DNA from: an uncultured Bacteroidia bacterium
GTDB lineage: Bacteria; Bacteroidota; Bacteroidia; Bacteroidales; Prolixibacteraceae
Length of the DNA stretch: 51,817 bases
Assembly (NCBI GenBank): GCA_903907075.1
Contig: CAIVMQ010000027.1
Location: 1-51,817 of the forward strand
Reading direction: 5' to 3'
Below, in pieces: positions 1 through 8,001 of the stretch (position 1 is its first letter; the number at the start of each line of letters is the position of its first letter). The position numbers were made by a program, and so were the translations under genes. The notes below the pieces were generated by a model. That model made no database searches, had not been told where the DNA came from, and saw only the letters and a program-made list of their open reading frames with translations.

Positions 1-177
1 ATTATTAGGTGGTGGCAGTAGCAACGATCCTATGTGATCGTCATATATTATTATGTGGTGGCAGTAGCAACGATCCTATGTGATCGTCATATATTATTAT
101 GTGTTGGCAGTTGCAACGATCCTATGTGATCGTCATATATTATTAGGTGGTGGCAGTAGCAACGATCCTATGTGATC
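1..177. repeat. 46-bp tandem repeat array, about 3.85 copies
   Basis: Units start at 1, 47, 93 and 139, and the last is cut at about 177. Copies differ at only a few bases (GGTGG / TGTGG / TGTTG near unit base 8-12; AGTAG / AGTTG). Each unit holds a 6-bp inverted repeat, ACGATC-CTATGT-GATCGT. A fifth, diverged hairpin follows at 188-205 (ACGATT-CTGGGT-AATCGT). The array starts at the window edge, so it may extend further left. It lies just ahead of the permease gene at 269, in an intergenic position. Confidence 0.9.
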
Positions 178-268
178 AAGCTAAGCCACGATTCTGGGTA
201 ATCGTCCTGCGTGAAGATACTCGGTGATCCGTATTGAAATAAATTCTTTTGCAATAAAATAAATAGTC

Positions 269-1540
269 ATGTTTGACATTGACCGGTGGAATGAAATTTG
301 GAATGCTTTGGCCAAGAATAAGGTGCGGAGTCTGCTTACAGCGTTTGGCGTTTTCTGGGGTATCTTCATGCTTATTGTTATGGCCGGTGCCGGAAAGGGA
401 CTTCAAAATGGGGTATCTGAAGGTATTGCCAAGTTTGCCGCTAATTCGGCCTTCTTCTGGGCAGAGCAAACTAGTGAGCCATATAAAGGGTTTAAACGGG
501 GCCGCTATTGGCATATGGATTCCGAAGATATTCAGTATTTAAAGGATAAAGTCCCTGAGATAGAATATATCACCCCAAAAAACTTTACCGGGCGTTATGG
601 GAGTGGGTCGAACGTTATTCGGGGGTTAAAGAATGGCACTTTTAATATTAAGGGTGACTACCCTAACTATATTAAAATTGATCCTGCCACAGTATTAAAG
701 GGGAGGTGGATTAACGACATGGATATTCGGGACAAGCGTAAGGTCTGCGTTATTGGGGAGAAAGTTTACGCCTCACTTTTCGATCCTAAGGAGGATCCAC
801 TGGGACAGTACCTTAAGATATCGGGTGTTTACTATCAGGTGGTTGGACTAATAAGGGCAGAGACTCGTATCAATATTAATGGCAGAACAGAAGAGTCTAT
901 CTCATTGCCTTTTACTACCATGCTGCAGACTTATAATATGGGAAATCAGGTGCATTTTTTGGCGATTACCGCAAAAATTGGGGTTCCCGTAAGTGTTGTA
1001 GAGGATAAGGTTAAGGAGTTTATCAAGAAGAAACACTCGATCTCGCCCACCGACCTTCAGGCATTGAACAGCGTAAATATAGAGAAAGAATTTAAGCAAA
1101 TGAGCGGACTCTTTATTGGTATTCAGATCTTAACCTGGATTGTCGGACTTGGAACGCTCATGGCGGGGGTAATTGGAGTGAGTAATATTATGCTGGTAAT
1201 TATTAAAGAGCGGACTAAAGAAATTGGTGTTCAGCGGGCTATTGGAGCAACTCCGCGAGTCATCATTGGTCAGATTATGCTTGAGAGCGTTGTTTTAACT
1301 ACCGTTGCCGGATATATCGGCTTATCGATGGGGGTAGGACTACTCGAATTGGTTAACCGGATTATCGAAAATTCGGGAGCCAAGGATAGCGATCGTGCAT
1401 TTTTCGCCCATCCGGAGGTTAGCCTTACCGTGGCTCTCTCGGCTCTTGCCGTTTTAATACTTGCAGGGCTCTTTGCCGGTATGATTCCGGCATCGCGGGC
1501 CATTCAGATCAAACCGATAGATGCATTAAGAGAAGAATAA
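269..1540 (+). CDS. ABC transporter permease, MacB/FtsX family
   Basis: This is the inner-membrane permease of a MacB-type ABC exporter, 423 residues. A first membrane segment at about residues 18-42 follows a short cytoplasmic start. A large periplasmic domain (MacB_PCD-like) comes next, then the FtsX domain with three membrane segments near residues 285-310, 340-365 and 393-415. The motif KERTKEIGVQRAIGA, typical of the family, lies between the C-terminal helices. No ATPase is present in the window; it is presumably upstream, beyond the left edge. The gene is followed 40 bp later by a membrane-fusion protein and then a TolC-like channel, so it is part of a tripartite efflux operon. The substrate cannot be read from the sequence. 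Confidence 0.9.
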   Translation: MFDIDRWNEIWNALAKNKVRSLLTAFGVFWGIFMLIVMAGAGKGLQNGVSEGIAKFAANSAFFWAEQTSEPYKGFKRGRYWHMDSEDIQYLKDKVPEIEYITPKNFTGRYGSGSNVIRGLKNGTFNIKGDYPNYIKIDPATVLKGRWINDMDIRDKRKVCVIGEKVYASLFDPKEDPLGQYLKISGVYYQVVGLIRAETRININGRTEESISLPFTTMLQTYNMGNQVHFLAITAKIGVPVSVVEDKVKEFIKKKHSISPTDLQALNSVNIEKEFKQMSGLFIGIQILTWIVGLGTLMAGVIGVSNIMLVIIKERTKEIGVQRAIGATPRVIIGQIMLESVVLTTVAGYIGLSMGVGLLELVNRIIENSGAKDSDRAFFAHPEVSLTVALSALAVLILAGLFAGMIPASRAIQIKPIDALREE

Positions 1541-1580
1541 GAACTAATACTAGTATAAATAAGTGAATAATAGAAATATT

Positions 1581-2720
1581 ATGGAAAAGAGAAGTGGAAG
1601 TATATTCAAAAAGGTTTTCAAAATTTTTGGCTTATCGGTTCTTGTGGCCGTGTTTATCGGAACTCTGGTTTTTCTCTACAAGAAATCGCAACCTAAACCG
1701 GAGGTTTTTGAGATTCAGAAGGCGCAGGTAACCAATATTGTTAAGAAAACGGTGGCTACAGGGTCTGTTGTTCCTCGAAAGGAGATCGAAATTAAACCGC
1801 AGGTATCCGGAATCGTAGAGCAGATATTTATCCTTGCAGGTCAGCGTATAAAGAAAGGTGATGTGATTGCCCGGGTGAAGATTATTCCCGATATGGTGAA
1901 CCTGAATAACGCCGAGTCACGCGTTAACCGGTCCAAATTAAACCTCGAAGATGCGCGGATCGATTACGATCGTCAAACGGTGTTGTTTGAAAAACAGGTT
2001 ATTTCGAAGGAGGAGTTTCAAAAGGCAAGACTTTCATTTAATTCAGCCAAGGAGGAGTCTGAAGCAGCAGAGAATAACCTTGAACTCATCCGTAAGGGAG
2101 TTACTAAAAGTTCGGCAACAACTACCAATACGCTAATTCGATCAACCATCGAAGGGATGGTACTTGATGTGCCTGTAAAAGAGGGTTTTTCAGTGATTCA
2201 GGCCAATACCTTTAATGCTGGAACAACAATCGGAATTATTGCTGATATGAATGATATGATTTTTCAAGGTAAGGTTGACGAGACTGAAGTTGGAAAAATT
2301 AAAGAGGGGATGAACATCGAATTGACTATTGGCGCAATTGAATCTGAAAAATTTAATGCCATCTTAAAGTATATTGCTCCTAAAGGGTTGATAGATAATG
2401 GAGCTATTCAGTTTGATATTAAAGCTGATGTTAAGCTTAAAGAGAATCAGTTTATCCGCTCGGGGTATAGTGCCAATGCGAATATTGTCCTTGAGAAGCG
2501 CGATAGTGTCTTAGCTATTCCCGAAGGGTTATTGAAATTTCAGAAAGATTCGGCATTTGTTGAGGTGGAGACTACTCCTCAATTATTTCAAAAAAAATAT
2601 GTGAAAACAGGAATTTCTGATGGGATAAATATTGAGATTATCTCCGGGATCACCAAGGAAGATCGAATCAAAGGATTACTTGTCGATCCGAAGAAAAAAG
2701 AGGGTGAAAAAAAATCGTAA
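1581..2720 (+). CDS. Periplasmic adaptor (membrane-fusion) protein, MacA/HlyD family
   Basis: This is the adaptor that bridges the inner-membrane permease to the outer-membrane channel. One N-terminal membrane anchor (about residues 12-34, counted from the ATG at 1581) is followed by a biotinyl/lipoyl-like segment (VSGIVEQIFILAGQRIKKGD), a helical hairpin rich in Lys/Glu, the returning lipoyl half (TIEGMVLDVPVKEGFSV) and a beta-barrel domain. The open frame can also start at a GTG at 1563. I prefer the ATG at 1581 because the anchor then sits at the usual distance from the start. It lies between the FtsX permease and a TolC-like gene, which supports the assignment. Confidence 0.9.
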   Translation: MEKRSGSIFKKVFKIFGLSVLVAVFIGTLVFLYKKSQPKPEVFEIQKAQVTNIVKKTVATGSVVPRKEIEIKPQVSGIVEQIFILAGQRIKKGDVIARVKIIPDMVNLNNAESRVNRSKLNLEDARIDYDRQTVLFEKQVISKEEFQKARLSFNSAKEESEAAENNLELIRKGVTKSSATTTNTLIRSTIEGMVLDVPVKEGFSVIQANTFNAGTTIGIIADMNDMIFQGKVDETEVGKIKEGMNIELTIGAIESEKFNAILKYIAPKGLIDNGAIQFDIKADVKLKENQFIRSGYSANANIVLEKRDSVLAIPEGLLKFQKDSAFVEVETTPQLFQKKYVKTGISDGINIEIISGITKEDRIKGLLVDPKKKEGEKKS

Positions 2721-2786
2721 ATTCTTACAATAAGATTCAAACCTTTAATAATTTAGCGAATCCGCTGAACATTTAAAACTTCATTT

Positions 2787-4124
2787 ATGAACCGGAAAAT
2801 AGTAGCCATTTTCTTGCTTAGTATGTGGGTGCAATCTACTGCACTTCGGGCACAGGAGATATGGAGCCTTGAGAAATGTGTCAATTATGCACTTACCAAT
2901 AATATCAAGATTAAGCAAGGGGTGATTGCGACTCAATATCAGCAGAATCAGTTACAGCAATCGAAATTCTCGCGGCTCCCTAATCTTAATGGGCAAACGT
3001 CTCAAAATCTAAATTATGGACGCTCATTAACCTATGAGAATACCTATAAAGATATTAATTCTTCAGAGACAGATTTTGGTTTAGGCACTACTATCCCAGT
3101 ATTTCAGGGATTTCAGATTTCGAATAATATCGCTAAGCTCGAGCTTGACTTTAAAGCCAGCATGGAGGATCTTTCGCTTGCGCAGAGTAATATCTCGGTA
3201 AATATTGCCTCTACTTATCTTGAAATTCTTTTTGCTAAAGAACTTGTTAAAGTATCGGAAGATCAACTTCAGGTAACCCGGTTGCAGATCAAGCAGATAG
3301 GGGAGAAGGTGGAGGCTGGAAGCCTTGCCAGAGGAAGTCTTCTTGAGATAGAGGCACAAGCTGCCGGGGAAGACCTGAATCTGGTAAATGCAAAAAATCA
3401 ACTTCAATTGGCGAAACTAAAACTCGTGCAGTTACTCGAATTGGAGATGAACGATAAGTTTGATGTAGAGGTTCCCTTACTTCCCGAAATATCGGCACAA
3501 GCATCTGTTTCAGGCGCCGGCGAAGTGTATGCCTCTGCAGTGCAGATAAGGCCCGAGATTAAAGGGGCCGACCTGCGTGCTCAGAGCTCCAAATTTCAAC
3601 TAAAATTGGCCCAAGGGGCTTTATATCCTATGATTAGTGTCTATGCGAATGTCTATGATTCGTATAATAATAAATATACGGACATTAATGGAAAGAGTAT
3701 TCCCTTCTCTAATCAGTTAAAGAATAATCAACGAAAAGGTCTTGGTTTGCAAATGAATATTCCAATCTTCACCCGTTTTCAAAATAAGATTCAAATTGAT
3801 AATGCGAGGCTTCAGGTGTTGAATACTGAACTCGATCTTGAGAGTGCAAAGAAATTACTCCGTTCTGATATTGAGACAGCCCAAACAAATGCCATCGGAG
3901 CGATGAACCGGTTTATTGCGAATCAAAAAGCACTCTCCTCAATGAGAGAGGCATTTCGTTATTCGGAAGAGAAATTTGGGGTTGGTCTGGTAAATGCGGT
4001 GGAGTATAATACGGCAAAATCCAAACTGGCAAAATCAGAATCTGATCTGCTGCAAGCCAAATACGAATTTATATTTAGGACGAAGCTCCTTGATCTCTAC
4101 AGAGGATTGCCGCTAACACTTTAA
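2787..4124 (+). CDS. TolC-like outer membrane efflux protein
   Basis: This is the outer-membrane channel of the tripartite exporter, 445 residues, usual length for the family. A signal peptide (residues 1-23, ending LRAQ) precedes EIWSLEKCVNYALTNN, the classic start of an OEP domain. Two long Gln/Asn/Lys-rich coiled-coil halves follow, each with the repeat pattern of outer membrane efflux proteins (second copy near VYASAVQIRPEIKGADL). The gene comes 66 bp after the adaptor and is followed by a clear terminator, so it is the last gene of the operon. Confidence 0.92.
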   Translation: MNRKIVAIFLLSMWVQSTALRAQEIWSLEKCVNYALTNNIKIKQGVIATQYQQNQLQQSKFSRLPNLNGQTSQNLNYGRSLTYENTYKDINSSETDFGLGTTIPVFQGFQISNNIAKLELDFKASMEDLSLAQSNISVNIASTYLEILFAKELVKVSEDQLQVTRLQIKQIGEKVEAGSLARGSLLEIEAQAAGEDLNLVNAKNQLQLAKLKLVQLLELEMNDKFDVEVPLLPEISAQASVSGAGEVYASAVQIRPEIKGADLRAQSSKFQLKLAQGALYPMISVYANVYDSYNNKYTDINGKSIPFSNQLKNNQRKGLGLQMNIPIFTRFQNKIQIDNARLQVLNTELDLESAKKLLRSDIETAQTNAIGAMNRFIANQKALSSMREAFRYSEEKFGVGLVNAVEYNTAKSKLAKSESDLLQAKYEFIFRTKLLDLYRGLPLTL

Positions 4125-4147
4125 GAATAAAATCTTATTCTGACAAT

Positions 4148-4183
4148 AAAGGTCTTACAAAATACAAGACCTTTATTTTTTAT
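4148..4183 (+). terminator. Intrinsic terminator after the efflux operon
   Basis: A perfect 9-bp stem AAAGGTCTT (4148-4156) and AAGACCTTT (4166-4174) has a 9-nt loop and runs into a T-rich tail. It lies 24 bp after the TolC-like stop codon and before the peroxidase gene. Confidence 0.85.
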
Positions 4184-4206
4184 CAAATTATTATAATAAG
4201 TACATT

Positions 4207-4686
4207 ATGAATTCTACGTTTTATAGCTTTTCCGCAAATACCATAATGGGGGAAAAGATCTCCATGTCTGACTTTAAGGATAAAGTTGTAGTTGTTGTTA
4301 ATACCGCTAGCAAATGCGGATTTACACCCCAATATGAGGGACTCGAACTCTTGTATAAGAAGTATGGAGCCAAAGGATTGGTGATCTTAGGATTCCCCTG
4401 TAACCAGTTTGGGAAACAGGAACCCGGAACTGCAGAGGAGATCGCCCAAGGTTGCCTGGTTAATTATGGAGTCACGTTCCCAATGTTTGAGAAGATAGCT
4501 GTGAATGGAGAGGGAGCTCTCCCTCTTTATGCCTATCTTAAAAAGACTTTGCCAGGATTCTTGGGTGGATGGATTAAATGGAACTTTACCAAATTTGTTA
4601 TTGACCGAAATGGAAAGGCTGTAAAGCGTTTTGCCCCCCATGAAACGCCACTGCAAATGGAAGAATATTTGAGGAAATTACTGTAA
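4207..4686 (+). CDS. Glutathione peroxidase family thiol peroxidase
   Basis: This enzyme reduces peroxides with thiols, most likely thioredoxin rather than glutathione. It has 159 residues, the usual size. The catalytic Cys37 lies in [16 protein letters not shown], where the selenium-type enzymes have selenocysteine. The other conserved parts are [12 protein letters not shown] (Gln71) and the KWNFTKF tryptophan motif. A further cysteine, Cys83 in [15 protein letters not shown], sits where thioredoxin-dependent members carry the resolving cysteine. There is no signal peptide, so it is cytoplasmic. It stands alone between two terminated units. Confidence 0.93.
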   Translation: MNSTFYSFSANTIMGEKISMSDFKDKVVVVVNTASKCGFTPQYEGLELLYKKYGAKGLVILGFPCNQFGKQEPGTAEEIAQGCLVNYGVTFPMFEKIAVNGEGALPLYAYLKKTLPGFLGGWIKWNFTKFVIDRNGKAVKRFAPHETPLQMEEYLRKLL

Positions 4687-4743
4687 TACAGCCGTTCTAA
4701 ATATAGAATTAATTTTTAGATTCATATTTATATCACCTTTTTA

Positions 4744-4774
4744 TTTGTATTTAAATGGGTAATTATTATTTTTG
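4744..4774 (+). promoter_or_regulatory. Bacteroidota-type promoter for the carbonic anhydrase gene
   Basis: TTTG at 4744-4747 is followed by a 19-bp spacer and TATTTTTG at 4767-4774. This matches the Bacteroidota -33/-7 consensus (TTTG, 19-21 bp, TAnnTTTG). Transcription would start near 4781, about 33 bases before the ATG at 4814. Confidence 0.65.
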
Positions 4775-4813
4775 CAAAAAATATAATATTTATTAAGACT
4801 TAATTTATTTAAA

Positions 4814-5655
4814 ATGAAAAACCTTTTTTTACCATTATTAGCCTTGCTTGTAATGTTTTCTGCTTGTCAAAAAAGCGCGTTAGTTGACAATAGTGCCACT
4901 ACAGCAAATATTGATAACACACTTAAATCAATTTAACTTCTTATCCTGCGAGATTAATAAGCACTCCTATTATTACTTCGAATATCCCAGAAGATATTGC
5001 AGAGTCACAAACCCCGATTAATATTGTAACTAACTCTACTGTTAAGTTTACAAGTACTGATCCTGTTGTTCATTATAATAAAATTCGTTTAACATCAGTA
5101 TTAAATAATGCTGATGAAAACTTGAAAGTAAATGTAAAAGGCTCAATCGACTCATTGAATAACTATGTAATTTTTGGATCTAAGAAATATCATTTGTCTC
5201 AATTTCATTTTCATTATAGCAGTGAGCATACTGTAAATGGTGTTTACAGTACAATGGAGATTCACTTTGTGAATATTTCGGCTGATAAATCCTATGCAGT
5301 TCTTGGTGTTTTAATTAACTTAGGTAGCAGAAATGAGTCACTTGAGTCAATTTTTCATGCTTCTCCAACCATTTCGAATGGTGTAAATTCTTCCAACAGG
5401 TCATTTGATATAACTAAGTTATTACCTAGCAATATTAAAAATTACTATACTTACACTGGTTCTTTGACAACGCCTAATTATGGTGAAAATTCTGCAATTC
5501 CAAATGGTGGCCCTGTTACCTGGGTTGTTTATAAGAATGCACAGCATGTATCTTCAAGCGATTTAAATTTTTATAAGGGGATTTATGTGGAACCAAATTT
5601 TCGGGATATTCAGTCATTACATGGCAGAAAAGTATATGAAAATACAAGAAATTAA
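4814..5655 (+). pseudogene. Alpha-carbonic anhydrase lipoprotein, broken by a one-base frameshift
   Basis: Carbonic anhydrase interconverts CO2 and bicarbonate. Reading from the ATG at 4814 gives a lipoprotein signal (lipobox LVMFSAC) and then a stop at 4934-4936. The body of the enzyme is in another frame, open from about 4927 to 5655. One extra T in ATTTAAC (near 4931-4936) would join them into about 280 residues. The body has the ESQTPINI strand, the zinc ligands QFHFH and EIH, the SEHTVNG motif, and the C-terminal GSLTTP and NFRDIQSLHGRKVYE motifs. The usual N-terminal W-x-Y...GP..W region is absent, and the His64 proton-shuttle position (NNGH in relatives) reads NNADENL. It could be a recent pseudogene, an assembly error or a divergent CA-like protein. 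Confidence 0.8.
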
Positions 5656-5689
5656 TTTGCATTTAGATTTCATAATCTAAGATATTTAA

Positions 5690-5725
5690 AAATACCTTCA
5701 GTAATTTGCTGAAGGTATTTTTTTG
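5690..5725 (+). terminator. Intrinsic terminator after carbonic anhydrase
   Basis: An 11-bp perfect stem AATACCTTCAG (5691-5701) with CTGAAGGTATT (5709-5719) has a 7-nt loop and continues into a run of T. It ends the carbonic anhydrase unit. Confidence 0.88.
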
Positions 5726-5883
5726 TTTATTTGAATTATTTTTAGAGTTTTAAAACGAATAAAATATTAGGTATTGCGCTCCCACTGGTTAATAAATGTT
5801 GTTTTTTAAAGTTCTCCTTTTCCGTTATTCTATGAATTTTCATCAGGGTTAAACATTTTAGTGCTCATGTTGGTTTAATCAGG

Positions 5884-6615
5884 ATGAAACGGAACTTTTG
5901 CACTCTTATACTCGGATTAGTGATTATCATTAGTGCCTTTGAAGGGTGCTCCAGATCCCCTTTTATACCTGACAAAGTCCCCTTAACACCAATAGTTCCG
6001 GTGGTGCCTCCTCAGTCGACAGAAAAGACCTATCTTGCCTTAGGTGATTCGTATACTATCGGTGAGGGTGTCGATGCTTCTCAACGTTATCCAACCCAAG
6101 CTGCGGCTATTTTAAAATCACAGGGTATTATTTTCTCACAGGTTCAGTATATCGCTCAAACCGGGTGGACGACCGCAAATCTTGCTGCTGCCATTGCATC
6201 ACAAAAACTTTTATCAACCTATGATATTGTGACTTTACTTATTGGTGTTAATGACCAATATCAGCGAGGTGACACTTCAGGTTATCGTACAAATTTCACA
6301 AATCTTCTCAATACTGCGGTGGTGTTAACGGGGTATAAACCGAAACATGTTGTAGTTCTCTCTATCCCCGATTATGGTATCACCCCTTTTGGTGCAGGAA
6401 ATCCTACTATTGGAATTCAGATCGATCAATTTAACGCTATCAATAAATCGGTCACTTTGGCAAAGGACATTGCTTATATCGATATTACTGGAATAAGTCG
6501 AGCGGCAGCAAATGGGAAAGGTCTAATTCTTGGTGCAGGGCCCCATTTTACGGGAACGGAATATGGGTTTTGGGCTGCTCCTCTCGCTGTTCAACTGGCA
6601 AAAGCTATGAAGTAG
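5884..6615 (+). CDS. SGNH/GDSL-family hydrolase lipoprotein
   Basis: This is a probable esterase or deacetylase of the SGNH superfamily, 243 residues, anchored as a lipoprotein (signal ends AFEGC, Cys22). Block I is LALGDSYTIGEG with nucleophile Ser56. Block III is IGVND (Asn123). Block V carries His221 in GAGPHFTGTEYGFWA. The Asp that normally lies three residues before the His is Ala218 here, so the catalytic acid must come from elsewhere or the enzyme is impaired. A Pro-rich linker (residues 33-43) separates the lipid anchor from the domain. It is a single gene, convergent with the DUF4412 gene. The substrate is unknown. Confidence 0.85.
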   Translation: MKRNFCTLILGLVIIISAFEGCSRSPFIPDKVPLTPIVPVVPPQSTEKTYLALGDSYTIGEGVDASQRYPTQAAAILKSQGIIFSQVQYIAQTGWTTANLAAAIASQKLLSTYDIVTLLIGVNDQYQRGDTSGYRTNFTNLLNTAVVLTGYKPKHVVVLSIPDYGITPFGAGNPTIGIQIDQFNAINKSVTLAKDIAYIDITGISRAAANGKGLILGAGPHFTGTEYGFWAAPLAVQLAKAMK

Positions 6616-6649
6616 TCACCTCTTTAAGCAGGGGTTGGTCATACCGAGC

Positions 6650-7609
6650 CTATTTCGCTTTTCCCCCTTGGTTAAAGTTCATCTGCCGCATCGTAGAACC
6701 TTTTATTATTATGGTATGATCGAAGTTCGGGGTTATCTCTTTTGTTTCAGATTTCATTGTTAACACCCCTTTTTCATCGTAGGCTTCACTGCCCAATAGA
6801 ATACCCCCTTCAAATTCAGAATAGCCGTAATAATTGCTCATTCCGGTTTTTTGCCAACCCCGCTTATCAATCTTTAGGCTGGTATCTTTAGTAAACCAAA
6901 CTTTACCCGTCAATTTATTTTCTGAATCACTGTACGAATACTCATCGCAGCGATATCCTGCTATAACCTTGGTATTACCCGTTTTTACGAAATTTGTCGT
7001 GGGAGCGTTGGAAGTCGAATTATCCTTGGGCTCTTGTAAACTATTCTCATCAGGGATTGCTGAAATCATCCCCATCTTCATGCCGTTAATATCTGAGAGG
7101 ATGATAAAACATTTGTTTTCGCCATCCATCACCATCGATGATCCGAGAGGTGCTTTATTCCCCTGATCATCGGAAAAGGATTTGGTCTCCATCCCCACAA
7201 TTGGTGAGTTGGCACTAAAATACAGATAGAGCTCCATCTTCATCACCTCTTTTTTAGTATAGGTCTCCGTAACCATAAAAAGCCGGGAGGTAAAACTGTA
7301 ATCATCTTTATACTTTAGATCAACTTTGCCCCCAAATAGTTTGGTGAAGTCCATCCCCGCTGGTGGCTTTTGCTCTTGCGAATTGGAATTCTCTATTGTT
7401 TGTGGTGCAGCAGTATCATTGGGGACTGTTTCCGGACTTTTTGTTGCACTTGTATCTACCCCTTTCTCAGGCACGGCAGATTTCTCTTTGGCTAGATTTG
7501 TAATTGCTTTTGAGGCTTTATTGCGAATAAAATTCCCAAGCTGTCCATTTGAAATTGCGGGTTTCAAAATTAGAAAAGCTAGAGATAGAATAAAAATCAG
7601 GTTTTTCAT
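6650..7609 (-). CDS. DUF4412 domain-containing exported protein
   Basis: This is an exported Bacteroidota protein of unknown function. The frame is open from 7663, but the ATG at 7609 gives a clean signal peptide (MKNLIFILSLAFL... cleaved near SNGQ), so I use that start; product about 319 residues. A low-complexity Thr/Pro/Ala/Glu linker follows, then a beta-rich domain with the features of DUF4412: a reporter-like strand set, the motif TKVIAGYRCDEYSYSDSENK, and a KVWFTKDTSL segment. The family resembles the LolA-like/GLPGLI group of envelope proteins, but no activity is established. It is convergent with the GDSL lipoprotein gene. Confidence 0.75.
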   Translation of the reverse strand: MKNLIFILSLAFLILKPAISNGQLGNFIRNKASKAITNLAKEKSAVPEKGVDTSATKSPETVPNDTAAPQTIENSNSQEQKPPAGMDFTKLFGGKVDLKYKDDYSFTSRLFMVTETYTKKEVMKMELYLYFSANSPIVGMETKSFSDDQGNKAPLGSSMVMDGENKCFIILSDINGMKMGMISAIPDENSLQEPKDNSTSNAPTTNFVKTGNTKVIAGYRCDEYSYSDSENKLTGKVWFTKDTSLKIDKRGWQKTGMSNYYGYSEFEGGILLGSEAYDEKGVLTMKSETKEITPNFDHTIIIKGSTMRQMNFNQGGKAK

Positions 7610-8001
7610 AGTCTTGAAGATTAGTATTGTTAAAGATAAAAATAAGGAAAATAAAACTGCCAAACAAGACGGAATTAAAATTAGCTCTAAACAAAGTATG
7701 GTGAATCGTTTGTATTTCTATCCAAAGATAGACGTATCATCCAGAACTGCTTTTCTCTCTGCTTAATGCAGGTAATATATTAGGGAACGTCTATTTAAAA
7801 TGAATTGGTGCTTAGAAATATCACTTACAACGAACTTTTGTGGTGATAAAATGTTTAAAAATTACTATACTTGAAAACTATTTGTGCCGAACTAACCGAT
7901 TTCAGTAAAATCCCATCATGGGAATGTGCGCGTGGGTACGAGTAGCTCCTGTGAGATAAATTACATTGAGAGATATCTATATTTTTAACGGAACAACGAT
8001 T
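7610..8001. other. 392-bp divergent intergenic region, no gene seen
   Basis: This is AT-rich spacer between the divergently read DUF4412 gene and the first cytochrome-module gene. On the minus strand a weak -7-like box (TATCTTTA) with TTTG 22 bp upstream occurs near 7630-7670 and may serve the DUF4412 gene. I see no open frame with protein-like composition and no strong hairpin. Confidence 0.5.

Noticed and set aside
1..177. CRISPR array
   Set aside because: The units are contiguous tandem copies with no unique spacers and no cas genes nearby.
7610..7663. Earlier start of the DUF4412 gene at 7663
   Set aside because: It would put a second hydrophobic stretch before a normal signal peptide; the ATG at 7609 gives a standard one.
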